A stretch of DNA of 64,000 nt from the NCBI RefSeq assembly GCF_039521745.1, contig NZ_BAAACT010000168.1; one strand, written 5' to 3'. Below the pieces are notes generated by a model. It had not been told where the DNA came from and made no database searches. It saw only the letters and a list, made by a program, of their open reading frames with translations. The position numbers and the translations under genes were made by a program. Every line of letters starts with the position of its first letter. Within the stretch, counting starts at the first letter, position 1. This document shows positions 16,809 to 25,281 of this stretch, piece by piece. Origin of the DNA: Faecalicatena contorta. GTDB taxonomy: Bacteria; Bacillota; Clostridia; Lachnospirales; Lachnospiraceae.

Positions 16809-17777
16809 TTACTCCCCATACCCACAGGATGACAGTACCATATCCATAGCTTCAGCGACCCCAATTGAAAATTCATGGCTGACAAGGGGCGCTTCCCCAT
16901 TCAGTATACAGGCGCCGAGCTGTTCTACTTCCAACATATAATTCTGTGGGGCATCGACACAGAATTCGGTGCGCTTCTCATCTTGTACCAGATACCACTT
17001 CTGTTTTCCTTCCGCATTAAATCTGACCGGTACTTCCAGTATTCCCCGATCTCCATAGATAAAGGAACGATCCCCGCGCTGATAAGGGAACATGCCGCAG
17101 GAGAACACCGCGCGCCTGCCGCCGGGGTACATCAGGTATCCCGTAGTCAGGTCATCAATTTTCTCCCCGGTAAAATGTGAAACAGCCTGCCCGGAAAGCG
17201 GCACTGAACCAAACAGGCTGGAAGCGAAACTGATGGTATAGCATCCAAGATCATAGACGGAACCTCCCAGAGTATCCCTGCGGATGCGGATATCATCCTC
17301 GTAGCCGGGTGTAAAGAAGACAGATTCTATCATATTCACATTTCCAATCAGGCCGTTGTCTATCTGCTTTTTAAGCTCCTTCATGACCGGAGAGTGAAGG
17401 TAGGCAAATGCCTCCATAAAAATGACGCCCGCAGCGTCGCATGCCTGGATCATTTCTTTCGTATCTGCGGCGCTTCCGCTCGCCGGTTTTTCACACAATA
17501 CATGTTTTTTACAGGCCGCTGCTTTCAGGACCCATTCCTTATGAAGGTTATTCGGGAGCGGTATGTAGACAGCCTCCACTTCCGGATCCTCCAGCAGTTC
17601 ATCATAACTTCCATAGGCTTTTTGAAAATGAAATTCATCACGGAATTGTTCCGCCTTTTCCAGTGAACGCCCTGCTATGGCATACAACTCGCAGTTCTTT
17701 GCCATCCGCATACCAGGGATAGTCTGTTCTTTCGCAATTCCGGCAGTACCGAGAATGCCCCAACGTATTTTTTCCAT
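16809..17777 (-). CDS. Gfo/Idh/MocA-family oxidoreductase
   Basis: A 322-residue NAD(P)-dependent sugar oxidoreductase. The N-terminal Rossmann motif is WGILGTAGIA, VYIPLPNNLHKEW is the conserved substrate-contact strand, and the EKP motif (VLCEKPAS, about residues 93-100) gives the catalytic Lys. The C-terminal half matches the family fold, including GGSVYDLGCYTI. Members oxidise or epimerise sugars, inositols and bile or glycoside-derived substrates. It is a single gene, convergent with the ABC operon and divergent from the spore photoproduct lyase homologue; AAAGGAG precedes the ATG. Substrate is unknown. Confidence 0.87.
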   Translation of the reverse strand: MEKIRWGILGTAGIAKEQTIPGMRMAKNCELYAIAGRSLEKAEQFRDEFHFQKAYGSYDELLEDPEVEAVYIPLPNNLHKEWVLKAAACKKHVLCEKPASGSAADTKEMIQACDAAGVIFMEAFAYLHSPVMKELKKQIDNGLIGNVNMIESVFFTPGYEDDIRIRRDTLGGSVYDLGCYTISFASSLFGSVPLSGQAVSHFTGEKIDDLTTGYLMYPGGRRAVFSCGMFPYQRGDRSFIYGDRGILEVPVRFNAEGKQKWYLVQDEKRTEFCVDAPQNYMLEVEQLGACILNGEAPLVSHEFSIGVAEAMDMVLSSCGYGE

Positions 17778-17973
17778 AGATAGTAAACTCCTTTCAGGTA
17801 TGTTAAATAAAGCTTAGAAACTGTCCATAAACTCATGCCCTTTTGCCAGAACAGCGGCAGAGCCGTGGATTAAGGTTATTATAACATATTTATCAAAACA
17901 TGATAAATTCTTTTCCGCAGCGCATACTATATGCAGGCCGTTCGCCTGAAAAAATAAAAGAAAAGAGATAATT

Positions 17974-18969
17974 ATGAAATTTGATGCTGTTTACTATGAA
18001 CCGGACTCTCTGTCTTATACATTAGGAGAGCAGCTGAAGGAACAATTTAGCAGCCTCCCCTGGATACCGATTGCCAGCCACAACTCCATCAAAGAGATGC
18101 AGGAAAAGCCCAATTCCGAATTTGGCCGTATGAAGAGGAACCTGATTATTGGGATCCGAAAGACGCATAAATATGTGGAGAATCACAAAGTATCCGATTA
18201 TCTGGTGCCCTATACCTCCTCCGGCTGTACGGCCATGTGCCTCTACTGCTATCTCGTGTGTAATTACAATAAATGCGCGTATCTCAGACTATTTGTGAAT
18301 CGGGAGCAGATGTTGGACCGCCTGATAAAAAAGAGCATGAAGAGCGTACAGCCGCTGGCATTTGAGATCGGCAGTAACAGTGACCTTGTATTAGAAAACA
18401 CCATCACGCAAAATCTGCTCTATACCATTCCGCGTTTTGTAGAGGAAGGAAGAGGGAAGATAACATTTCCGACCAAATTCGATATGGTGGAGCCGCTTCT
18501 GGGACTGGAACACGGCGGCAGGGTGATCTTCAGAATGAGCGTGAACCCACAGCCAATTATCAGCAGGATTGAATTGGGGACGTCCAGTCTGAAGCAGCGG
18601 ATCCAGGCTGTGAACGAGATGTGTGAAGCAGGGTATCCATGCGGTCTTCTAATTGCACCGGTAATTATGGTTGATGGCTGGAAGAAACTTTATACGGAGC
18701 TTCTGGAAGAGCTGGAGAGCGGATTGTCTGCTAAAATGAAACGAGAGATGTTCCTGGAGATCATATTGATGACCTATTCCTATGTCCACCGCGCCATCAA
18801 TCAAGATGCTTTTCCAGGGGCAGAAGACTTATACGATCAGGAGCGGATGACCGGGCGCGGCAGGGGAAGATACTGCTACCGGCCGGAAGTGCGGGCTGAG
18901 GCAGAAAGTTTTCTGAGGGCGGAGATAAAAAGAATCCTGGGCGATGTGCAGATTCTTTATATCAGCTGA
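17974..18969 (+). CDS. splB: Spore photoproduct lyase family radical SAM protein
   Basis: A 331-residue protein with the radical SAM cluster motif Cys85-x3-Cys89-x2-Cys92 in SSGCTAMCLYCYL, as in spore photoproduct lyase, followed by YLRLFVNREQM. Spore photoproduct lyase repairs 5-thyminyl-5,6-dihydrothymine formed in UV-exposed spore DNA during germination. The family's length (about 340) and the placement of the Cys cluster near residue 90 fit. The gene stands alone between an oxidoreductase and a LacI gene. If functional it points to a spore former. Some Clostridial paralogues are of unproven activity, so the symbol is a family-level assignment. Confidence 0.82.
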   Translation: MKFDAVYYEPDSLSYTLGEQLKEQFSSLPWIPIASHNSIKEMQEKPNSEFGRMKRNLIIGIRKTHKYVENHKVSDYLVPYTSSGCTAMCLYCYLVCNYNKCAYLRLFVNREQMLDRLIKKSMKSVQPLAFEIGSNSDLVLENTITQNLLYTIPRFVEEGRGKITFPTKFDMVEPLLGLEHGGRVIFRMSVNPQPIISRIELGTSSLKQRIQAVNEMCEAGYPCGLLIAPVIMVDGWKKLYTELLEELESGLSAKMKREMFLEIILMTYSYVHRAINQDAFPGAEDLYDQERMTGRGRGRYCYRPEVRAEAESFLRAEIKRILGDVQILYIS

Positions 18970-19111
18970 TCGTAAGGCCGCGGGCAATTACTATATGTAC
19001 CCGAGCGGGAAAAGTCGTACGAATCAGACTTCTTTGGTTGTACATTTTCACTAAGAATGTTAAAATAACCCATATGAGTACAGAGTATCAATGCGGGGAG
19101 AAAACATACCC

Positions 19112-19128
19112 AAAGGGCATCCCGTAAT
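19112..19128. repeat. Partial third copy of the 2546-type repeat
   Basis: AAAGGGCATCCCGTAAT matches 2546-2562 at 16 of 17 positions, and the preceding ATACC matches too. It lies just upstream of the LacI gene, outside any coding region. Confidence 0.55.
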
Positions 19129-19168
19129 ATAAGGTATTGAGACGATCTGAGTGAAAATAGGAGTTCAA

Positions 19169-20179
19169 ATGAGTACAATCTATGATGTCGCCAAATTGGC
19201 CGGGGTAGGGAAATCAACGGTTTCCCGTGTGATCAATAAAAACGGGGCTATTAAAGAATCTACGAGGCTTAAGGTGGAAGCCGCCATGAAGGAACTGAAC
19301 TACCGTCCAAGTCTGTTCGCACAGGGGATTAAGACGGGCAGATCCAAGACGATCGCTTTAGTCGTTCCGGATTCCACGAATCTTTTCTATAGCATGCTAT
19401 TGTCAGGAATTGAGGATATTGCAAGAAAATATGGCTATTTCGTAATGCTCTGCAATGGGGAATATGATTCACAAAAGGGAAAAGTATATCTGGAACAGCT
19501 TCAGGAGCGTAACATTGACGGCATCATTTATTGTGTATACCGCAAGGATGAGGTGTTCAAAGATATATTCGAACTGTCGGAGACGGTTCCCGTAGTATTT
19601 ACCGATGACCCCTACCTGCGCGATCCTACAGTGTCAGTGGTTTATACGGACGGAAAAAAAGCGGTGCGCGAGAACGTTGATTATTTATATAAAAAGGGCT
19701 GTCGGAATATTGCCTTTATCGGCCTGGAGGAGATCTGCGCAGTTATGTACCGGTTTGAGGGATATAAGCAGGGATTAAAGGATCATGAAATCCGGTATTC
19801 CCGGGATCTGGTATATCAGGCGCCCTATAACTGGTGCAGGATGTCACATTTTATGCTTGGTGCGGAAGGGATTTCCCAGATCATGCAGACAGGGAAGCAA
19901 GTGGATGCCGTGATTGCCGCGACGGACATGCTGGCGATCGGCGCGATATCCTGGATCCAGGAAAACGGATACAGCGTGCCAGGTGATATCCGGGTGATCG
20001 GATACGACAATATTGAGATTAGTTCCATTATCCGTCCCAAATTGTCGACCATCTCCCAGCCCATACGTATGATGGGAAACGAGGCGGCAGAGCTGCTGTT
20101 TCGGAAGATAGAGGAGAACAATGGGATTAACGAGACCATTGAAATGAATACCACTTTCATAGAAAGAGAAAGCACGTAG
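19169..20179 (+). CDS. LacI-family transcriptional regulator of the rhamnose operon
   Basis: A 336-residue regulator. The N-terminal helix-turn-helix reads STIYDVAKLAGVGKSTVSRVI, with the hinge near NYRPSLFA, then a periplasmic-binding-like effector domain (TIALVVPDSTNLFYS; VIAATDMLAIGAI; VIGYDNIEISSI). The ATG at 19169 is preferred because AGGAG lies 7 nt before it; a GTG 6 codons earlier is in frame. It sits directly before the rhamnose operon, whose promoter is followed by two identical palindromes, so it is the likely repressor, released by rhamnose or an early intermediate. Confidence 0.9.
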   Translation: MSTIYDVAKLAGVGKSTVSRVINKNGAIKESTRLKVEAAMKELNYRPSLFAQGIKTGRSKTIALVVPDSTNLFYSMLLSGIEDIARKYGYFVMLCNGEYDSQKGKVYLEQLQERNIDGIIYCVYRKDEVFKDIFELSETVPVVFTDDPYLRDPTVSVVYTDGKKAVRENVDYLYKKGCRNIAFIGLEEICAVMYRFEGYKQGLKDHEIRYSRDLVYQAPYNWCRMSHFMLGAEGISQIMQTGKQVDAVIAATDMLAIGAISWIQENGYSVPGDIRVIGYDNIEISSIIRPKLSTISQPIRMMGNEAAELLFRKIEENNGINETIEMNTTFIEREST

Positions 20180-20187
20180 AAAATATG

Positions 20188-20227
20188 AAAACATGTTTCA
20201 GACCATGATTCTGGAGCATGTTTTTTT
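20188..20227 (+). terminator. Terminator of the LacI gene
   Basis: AAAACATG (20188-20195) pairs with CATGTTTT (20217-20224), with inner CAGA/TCTG pairing, and runs into a 7-T tract at 20221-20227. It overlaps the palindromic repeat that follows. Confidence 0.75.
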
Positions 20228-20275
20228 GTATCATAGGAAAATGCCCGGCACTTTCCTATGATACAAAACCCTCCG
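20224..20275. repeat. Palindromic dispersed repeat, family 1, copy 2
   Basis: ttttgtatcataggaaa (20224-20240) and tttcctatgatacaaaa (20252-20268) are perfect 17-bp arms around an 11-nt loop, followed by the accctccgg also seen after the copy at 8900. Confidence 0.75.
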
Positions 20276-20377
20276 GGAGATTCACAATTAGTTATAGTCA
20301 ATATGAACAAATGAAAAACAAAAATATAGTAAAAATAACGAAAATGACTTACAAAAATATAAAAAGCCGCAAGTTTA

Positions 20378-20406
20378 TTGACAATAATTTTTGTATATGT
20401 TATAAC
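20378..20406 (+). promoter_or_regulatory. Promoter of the rhamnose operon
   Basis: TTGACA (20378-20383), a 17-nt spacer and TATAAC (20401-20406). Transcription would begin near 20413, just before two operators. With the palindromic repeat at 20224, this accounts for the 330-nt gene-free stretch. Confidence 0.75.
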
Positions 20407-20418
20407 GGAAATAAGAAA

Positions 20419-20485
20419 TGGGATCAATCCCAATAAAGCCGAAAGCAACGGCTGTTTTTTAATACATAAATTGGGATCAATCCCA
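20419..20485. promoter_or_regulatory. Paired LacI-type operators
   Basis: TGGGATCAATCCCA occurs at 20419-20432 and again at 20472-20485. Each is a perfect palindrome (TGGGAT/ATCCCA) with a 2-nt centre. The centres are 53 bp apart, near five helical turns, so a tetramer could bind both. Both lie immediately downstream of the promoter, consistent with repression by the upstream LacI protein. Confidence 0.7.
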
Positions 20486-20509
20486 ATTTTGGAAGGAAGG
20501 AGAGTAATA

Positions 20510-22015
20510 TTGGAGAAAAAAGTCAATTTGTTAAGCGCTCAGAAGATATGTAAATCCTTTGGAAAAAATAACGTTCTTAAGTCTGTAGACTTTGATTTGG
20601 AGGCAGGGGAGGTACATGCGCTGATCGGTGAGAACGGAGCAGGAAAGTCGACGCTTCTAAAAATATTATTCGGAATTTACCAGCCAACCTCGGGTGAGAT
20701 CTATCTGGACGGGAAGGGTGTGCGGATGAAGCATCCGGTGGACGCTATTGGACACGGTATTGCAATGATTCACCAGGAGCCTTCCGTTTTTGAAGATCTG
20801 AGCATTGCAGAGAATATTTTTACCGGACACTTTGATACACGGAAGATCAAATGGGAGGAGCTAAACAGAAAAGCCTCTGAGGCTATGCAGGAAGTGGGGC
20901 TTGCGTTTTCTCCGGGCAGAATGATGAAGGGGCTTTCTGTTGCAGAGCAGCAGCTGATAGAGATTGCCTCCGCGCTTTCTTCTGATGCGAAGATCATTTT
21001 TATGGATGAGCCTACCGCATCGCTCACGCCTTCCGAGGTGGATAATCTGCTGGAGCTCATCGACACCCTGCGGAAAAAGGGAAAAACGATCGTCTACATC
21101 AGCCACAGGCTGGAGGAAATTAAGGCAGTTTCAGACAGGATTACGGTTCTGCGGGATGGAGAGATCGTAGGTACATACCAAAATTCAGAAATTACCAAGG
21201 ATCAGATCATCCAGAAGATGATCGGCAGAGAATTCAGGGCCGGGAGCGGAGAGACAGAAAGGAAGACTTTCGGGCAGCCGTTCTTGGAGATAGAAGATAT
21301 CAGTATTCCCGGCATTTTCGAACACATCAGCTTTCAGATTGCAAGAGGAGAGATCATGGGGGTTGCGGGCCTTATGGGAGCTGGGCGGACGGAAGTAGCC
21401 AGAGGAATATTCGGGATTACGCCGGTAAAGTCGGGTCAGATCAAAATCAAGGGAAAAGAAGTAAAGATTGGCTCCCCTGAGGCAGCTATCAAAAATAAAA
21501 TCGCGCTGGTGCCCGAGGACCGGCAAGGACTGGGATTGTTTGTTTCAGAACCGATTGCTTTTAATACCACCTTTGCGATCATCGACAGTATCAAAAAGAA
21601 GTTAGGCTACATTGATACAAAGAAAGAAAAAAAGATCTCGGAAGAATACGTGGAAGGCCTGAAGACAAAATGCAGGTCCGTCAACCAGAAAGTGGGGGAC
21701 CTGTCCGGCGGGAACCAACAGAAGGTCAGCCTGGCAAAGTGGATCAGCACGAATCCGGATGTCCTGATTCTGGATGAGCCAACCCGGGGAATCGACGTGG
21801 GCGCGAAGGAAGAGGTCTACAGGCTGATCAGAAAATTGGCGGAGGAAGGAAAATGCATCATGATGATCTCCTCCGAATTAAATGAGATCATATCACTGAG
21901 TGATAAGGTGATGGTTATGTATGAGGGTAAACAGACGGGTATGCTGCAAAAGGACGAGATCACAGACGTTAAGATCCTGTCCGCGGCGCACGATTGTCTG
22001 GAGGAGGCGCAATGA
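20510..22015 (+). CDS. Sugar ABC transporter ATP-binding protein, probable L-rhamnose importer
   Basis: A 501-residue RbsA/RhaT-type ATPase with two nucleotide-binding domains. Domain 1 has Walker A GENGAGKST (40-48), signature LSVAEQQ and Walker B FMDEPTASL. Domain 2 has the usual degenerate Walker A (MGAGRTE), a full signature (LSGGNQQK) and LILDEPTRGIDVGAK. The start is the TTG at 20510, which follows GGAAGGAAGGAG; the frame extends upstream only through promoter and operator DNA. The order ATPase, two permeases, binding protein, then isomerase and kinase matches known rhamnose ABC systems. Confidence 0.88.
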   Translation: MEKKVNLLSAQKICKSFGKNNVLKSVDFDLEAGEVHALIGENGAGKSTLLKILFGIYQPTSGEIYLDGKGVRMKHPVDAIGHGIAMIHQEPSVFEDLSIAENIFTGHFDTRKIKWEELNRKASEAMQEVGLAFSPGRMMKGLSVAEQQLIEIASALSSDAKIIFMDEPTASLTPSEVDNLLELIDTLRKKGKTIVYISHRLEEIKAVSDRITVLRDGEIVGTYQNSEITKDQIIQKMIGREFRAGSGETERKTFGQPFLEIEDISIPGIFEHISFQIARGEIMGVAGLMGAGRTEVARGIFGITPVKSGQIKIKGKEVKIGSPEAAIKNKIALVPEDRQGLGLFVSEPIAFNTTFAIIDSIKKKLGYIDTKKEKKISEEYVEGLKTKCRSVNQKVGDLSGGNQQKVSLAKWISTNPDVLILDEPTRGIDVGAKEEVYRLIRKLAEEGKCIMMISSELNEIISLSDKVMVMYEGKQTGMLQKDEITDVKILSAAHDCLEEAQ

Positions 22016-22992
22016 TAAAGAAAAAGCTGAATTTAAGTTCATTCCGTGAATTGGGCGTGATTGCTATGATTGTGATTATCTATGCAGTCGTATGTATCAT
22101 AGAGCCCCGGTTCTTTTCCACAACTTCGCTGGTCAACATCCTGCTGTTTTTCCCATTTTTGCTGATTGTATCCCTGGGGGAGATGATCGAAATTGTGAGC
22201 AGAAATGTGGACATGTCATTGGGCGCGATCCTGGCGTGTTCCGGGTATGCGGCGGGGCTGCTTTTTAAAATGTACAGCGGCCTGCCTATCGCAGTTGTTT
22301 TTATCGCGGCGATTGCACTGGGATGTGTGCTGGGGCTGATCAATGGGTTTATCGTGACAAAATTTCAGATCCCATCTGTCATTGTTACGCTGGGAACTAT
22401 GAATGTATATCGGGGCGTGATTTTCATCCTGGGCGGCAAACAGATCGATAATTCGGTGATACCCCAGTCCTTAATGGCGCTTTCCCAACCAAAGCAGTCC
22501 GTCATCGGGATTCCATATTCCGTACTGATTGCGCTTCTGGCGGCCGTTCTTCTTGCCTTATTTTTAAAATACTTCCGGGCGGGCAGGGAAATATATGAAA
22601 TCGGCTGTAACCCTGCGGCGGCAAGCCTGCGGGGGATCTCAAACAACCGGGTACAGTTGTTTGTCTTCACACTGGCCGGCGGACTGAGTGGTCTGGCAGG
22701 GATGGTCTTTATATCCAGAATCGGCTATATGGATCCGGGAGCCGCGGGACGGGGCCTGGAATTCACGGCCATAGCCGCGGTTGTGATCGGCGGAACCAGT
22801 ATGAACGGCGGAGTCGGCAAAGTGACGGGGACCGTATTGGGATGCCTGCTTCTGGGAGTTATACAGAATGCGATCTCAATAACAGGCATTTCCGGGTATT
22901 GGCAGGAGGCTATTTATGGAATTATTATCGTAGTCTCTGTCATTATCGATAACCTGATTAAAAATAGGCTGGCAGTCAGCGAAGCGAGATAA
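22012..22992 (+). CDS. Sugar ABC transporter permease, probable rhamnose importer, first
   Basis: A 326-residue permease with about 8-10 membrane segments. EIVSRNVDMSLGAILACSG corresponds to the RbsC-type DLSVG motif and NGFIVTKFQIPSVIVTLGTMNVYRG to the second conserved region. It starts by ATGA overlap with the ATPase stop, behind GGAGGAGG. It pairs with the permease starting at 23002. Confidence 0.88.
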   Translation: MIKKKLNLSSFRELGVIAMIVIIYAVVCIIEPRFFSTTSLVNILLFFPFLLIVSLGEMIEIVSRNVDMSLGAILACSGYAAGLLFKMYSGLPIAVVFIAAIALGCVLGLINGFIVTKFQIPSVIVTLGTMNVYRGVIFILGGKQIDNSVIPQSLMALSQPKQSVIGIPYSVLIALLAAVLLALFLKYFRAGREIYEIGCNPAAASLRGISNNRVQLFVFTLAGGLSGLAGMVFISRIGYMDPGAAGRGLEFTAIAAVVIGGTSMNGGVGKVTGTVLGCLLLGVIQNAISITGISGYWQEAIYGIIIVVSVIIDNLIKNRLAVSEAR

Positions 22993-23001
22993 GGGGGGAC
23001 A

Positions 23002-23967
23002 ATGATGAAACATAGATTAAAAATGAACCGGATGATCCGGCCGGAACTGACGGTGTTTGTGTTCATGATTTTAAGCCTTGTGGTCGGGGTTCTGCTGTCG
23101 CCAAACTTTCTGGACATTAGATTTCTGCTTGGCTCCACGATCTTCTACTGCGAACTCGGGCTGATGGCAATTCCGTTTACCCTCCTTCTGACATCAGGGG
23201 AGATCGACCTTTCCATCGCGGCAAACATGAGTCTGGTGGCTTGTCTGGTGGCCGTACTGTATCAGGCGGGGATGAGTATGCCAGTGCTAATTGTGATCGG
23301 TATTGCAGCAGGGACGCTGCTTGGATTTTTTAACGGCCTTCTCGTGACGGTTACGAAGCTGCCCTCATTAGTGATAACCATCGGCATCATGTCTGTCTAT
23401 CAGGGATTTTCACAGGTTCTGGTAGGAGACGCGGCGATTTCGGGATTTCCGGAATGGTTTATCGGTCTTGATCAATACACAATTTTGGGATTGATACCAC
23501 TGAATCTGATTATCTTGATTGTGGTCGCCCTTATTTTCTCCTTTCTGTTGAAAAAGACGGTATGGGGCAGGAAGGTGACTGCCATCGGCCTGAACCGCGG
23601 CACCGCATTGTATTCCGGCGTTGCCGTTGAAAAAACAAAGGTTCTGCTCTTTACAATTCAGGGGACATTCTGTGCAATCGCAGGTATTATGACAATGTCC
23701 AGGCTGCAGATGGCGAAGTATACCATAGCGGGCGACGGACAGATGGACGTTATCACTATGGTTCTGCTTGGCGGAACCGCATTTGCCGGAGGACGGGGGA
23801 GCGTCCTTGGGACACTGGCAGCATTTTTCATTATTGTTTTCATCAGAACGGGCATGCGGCTGGCGCTTCTGAGCAATTATGCACAGATGGCGATACTGGG
23901 GCTGCTGTTGATTCTTGTAATTATTATTTCAAACGGGTTAGAAAAAATGGCTAAAAAATATGAATAG
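23002..23967 (+). CDS. Sugar ABC transporter permease, probable rhamnose importer, second
   Basis: A 321-residue permease with hydrophobic segments throughout. TSGEIDLSIAANMSLVAC and NGLLVTVTKLPSLVITIGIMSVYQG are the family motifs; GGTAFAGGRGSVLGT near the C-terminus is also conserved. A run of six G residues provides the ribosome site, 9 nt after the previous stop. A second in-frame ATG follows directly (23005), so the exact start is uncertain by one codon. Confidence 0.87.
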   Translation: MMKHRLKMNRMIRPELTVFVFMILSLVVGVLLSPNFLDIRFLLGSTIFYCELGLMAIPFTLLLTSGEIDLSIAANMSLVACLVAVLYQAGMSMPVLIVIGIAAGTLLGFFNGLLVTVTKLPSLVITIGIMSVYQGFSQVLVGDAAISGFPEWFIGLDQYTILGLIPLNLIILIVVALIFSFLLKKTVWGRKVTAIGLNRGTALYSGVAVEKTKVLLFTIQGTFCAIAGIMTMSRLQMAKYTIAGDGQMDVITMVLLGGTAFAGGRGSVLGTLAAFFIIVFIRTGMRLALLSNYAQMAILGLLLILVIIISNGLEKMAKKYE

Positions 23968-24038
23968 GAGGTGCAGTGGTATTAAAAAAATAATTAGCCA
24001 TGAGAAACATATAAATAAAAAAATTCAGGAGGATTGCT

Positions 24039-25136
24039 ATGAAAAAAAGAGTATTATCAGTAGTATTGGGGATCTGTTTACTGACCGCGGCGATGGTGGG
24101 CGGATGCGAGAAGAAGGGCGTGGAGCAGAGCCCGAAAAGTGACAGCAGCAAACAGGAAGAGGAGCAGGGAAGTATGGACGATAAGGCACAAGGCAGTGCG
24201 AAAAACGCTTCCGATGTCACAGTCCGCTATATCTGTCTGACAAAGGGAATTCCCTACTTTGACCCGATTATTGAGGGGATGAAAGAAAGTGTGGAAAAGG
24301 CGGGGGCAACCTTCCAGGATACGGCTCCGGATACAAGCGACGCGACGGCACAGATCCCGCTGATTGAGGCAGCAATCCAGGACAAGGTCGATGTAATCTG
24401 TATATCACCAAGTGATCCGGATGCTTTGTGCGCTACTTTTGATAAAGCCAGGGACGCGGGAATTATCGTTCTCTGTGTGAATGATGATGTTACCGGAAAC
24501 GAAGACAGAAGAGACGGTGCGGTAATGTCTACGGATTACGATGTGCTTGGAAAAGAGAACTTTGAGGCGTTTGCGGAGAGCATGAATTATGAGGGCAAGT
24601 TTGTTGCATTAAGCTCTAAGACAGGAACGCCGTTCCAGGAGAACCAGATGCAGATTTACAGGGATATGATGGCGGAAGACGAGAAATACGCGAAAATGGA
24701 ATTTGTGGATGTTCTTTATGGCGATGATGAGGCTACAAAAAGCCTGACCGAGGCGGAGGCTGCCATCCAGAAATATCCGGACCTGAAAGGCATTATATCT
24801 CCGACAACGGTAGGAATTGTAGCCGCAGCACAGGCAGTGGAGAATGCAGGGCTGACGGGCAAGATTATGGTAAGCGGAACGGGAACACCATCCCAGTGCA
24901 AGACATACCTGGAAAATGGCACCATGCCGAATGCATTTCTCTGGGATACCAGGCTTTGCGGAAATGTAGCAGGAACACTCTCAGTTAAGCTTGCAACGGG
25001 AGAAACGGCGCTGGAAGCCGGAGCTGAAATTGACCTTGGCGAATACGGTACGGTAAAGGCCAATGATGTCTGCCTGGTACCGGCAGGCGATCCGTTAAAG
25101 TTTACAAAAGACAATGCGGATGAATATGATTACTAA
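24039..25136 (+). CDS. Sugar ABC transporter substrate-binding lipoprotein, probable L-rhamnose binding
   Basis: A 365-residue lipoprotein. The signal ends in lipobox MVGGC (Cys near residue 23), followed by a Ser/Glu/Lys-rich linker. A type 1 periplasmic-binding domain follows, with features of the RhaS/LsrB group: RYICLTKGIPYFDPIIEGMKE, ICISPSDPDALCATFDKA and GTPSQCKTYLENG. It is preceded by CAGGAGGA. Its position ahead of the isomerase and kinase supports L-rhamnose as ligand, although LsrB-like proteins of the same group bind autoinducer-2. Confidence 0.85.
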   Translation: MKKRVLSVVLGICLLTAAMVGGCEKKGVEQSPKSDSSKQEEEQGSMDDKAQGSAKNASDVTVRYICLTKGIPYFDPIIEGMKESVEKAGATFQDTAPDTSDATAQIPLIEAAIQDKVDVICISPSDPDALCATFDKARDAGIIVLCVNDDVTGNEDRRDGAVMSTDYDVLGKENFEAFAESMNYEGKFVALSSKTGTPFQENQMQIYRDMMAEDEKYAKMEFVDVLYGDDEATKSLTEAEAAIQKYPDLKGIISPTTVGIVAAAQAVENAGLTGKIMVSGTGTPSQCKTYLENGTMPNAFLWDTRLCGNVAGTLSVKLATGETALEAGAEIDLGEYGTVKANDVCLVPAGDPLKFTKDNADEYDY

Positions 25137-25194
25137 TTTTTGAAAATAAGTGGCATGACAGTAAAAATATTAATTGAAATAAACAATCAGCTGT

Positions 25195-25242
25195 GCCGCA
25201 AAAGGGACAGACCCCTCTGCAAAGGGGGCTGTCCCCTTTGAG
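25195..25242 (+). terminator. GC-rich hairpin after the binding protein
   Basis: aaagggacag and ctgtccccttt pair with a one-base bulge, enclosing cccct/agggg pairing. It lacks a strong T-tract. It may be a partial terminator or an mRNA-stabilising hairpin separating transporter from enzyme expression. Confidence 0.5.
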
Positions 25243-25281
25243 AAGGAAGCCGGTACAGTCTGCAGGAGGAGGTACGCGTGT

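Noticed and set aside
20419..20485. CcpA catabolite-response sites
   Set aside because: TGGGATCAATCCCA does not fit the cre consensus with central CG; an adjacent LacI gene is a better match.
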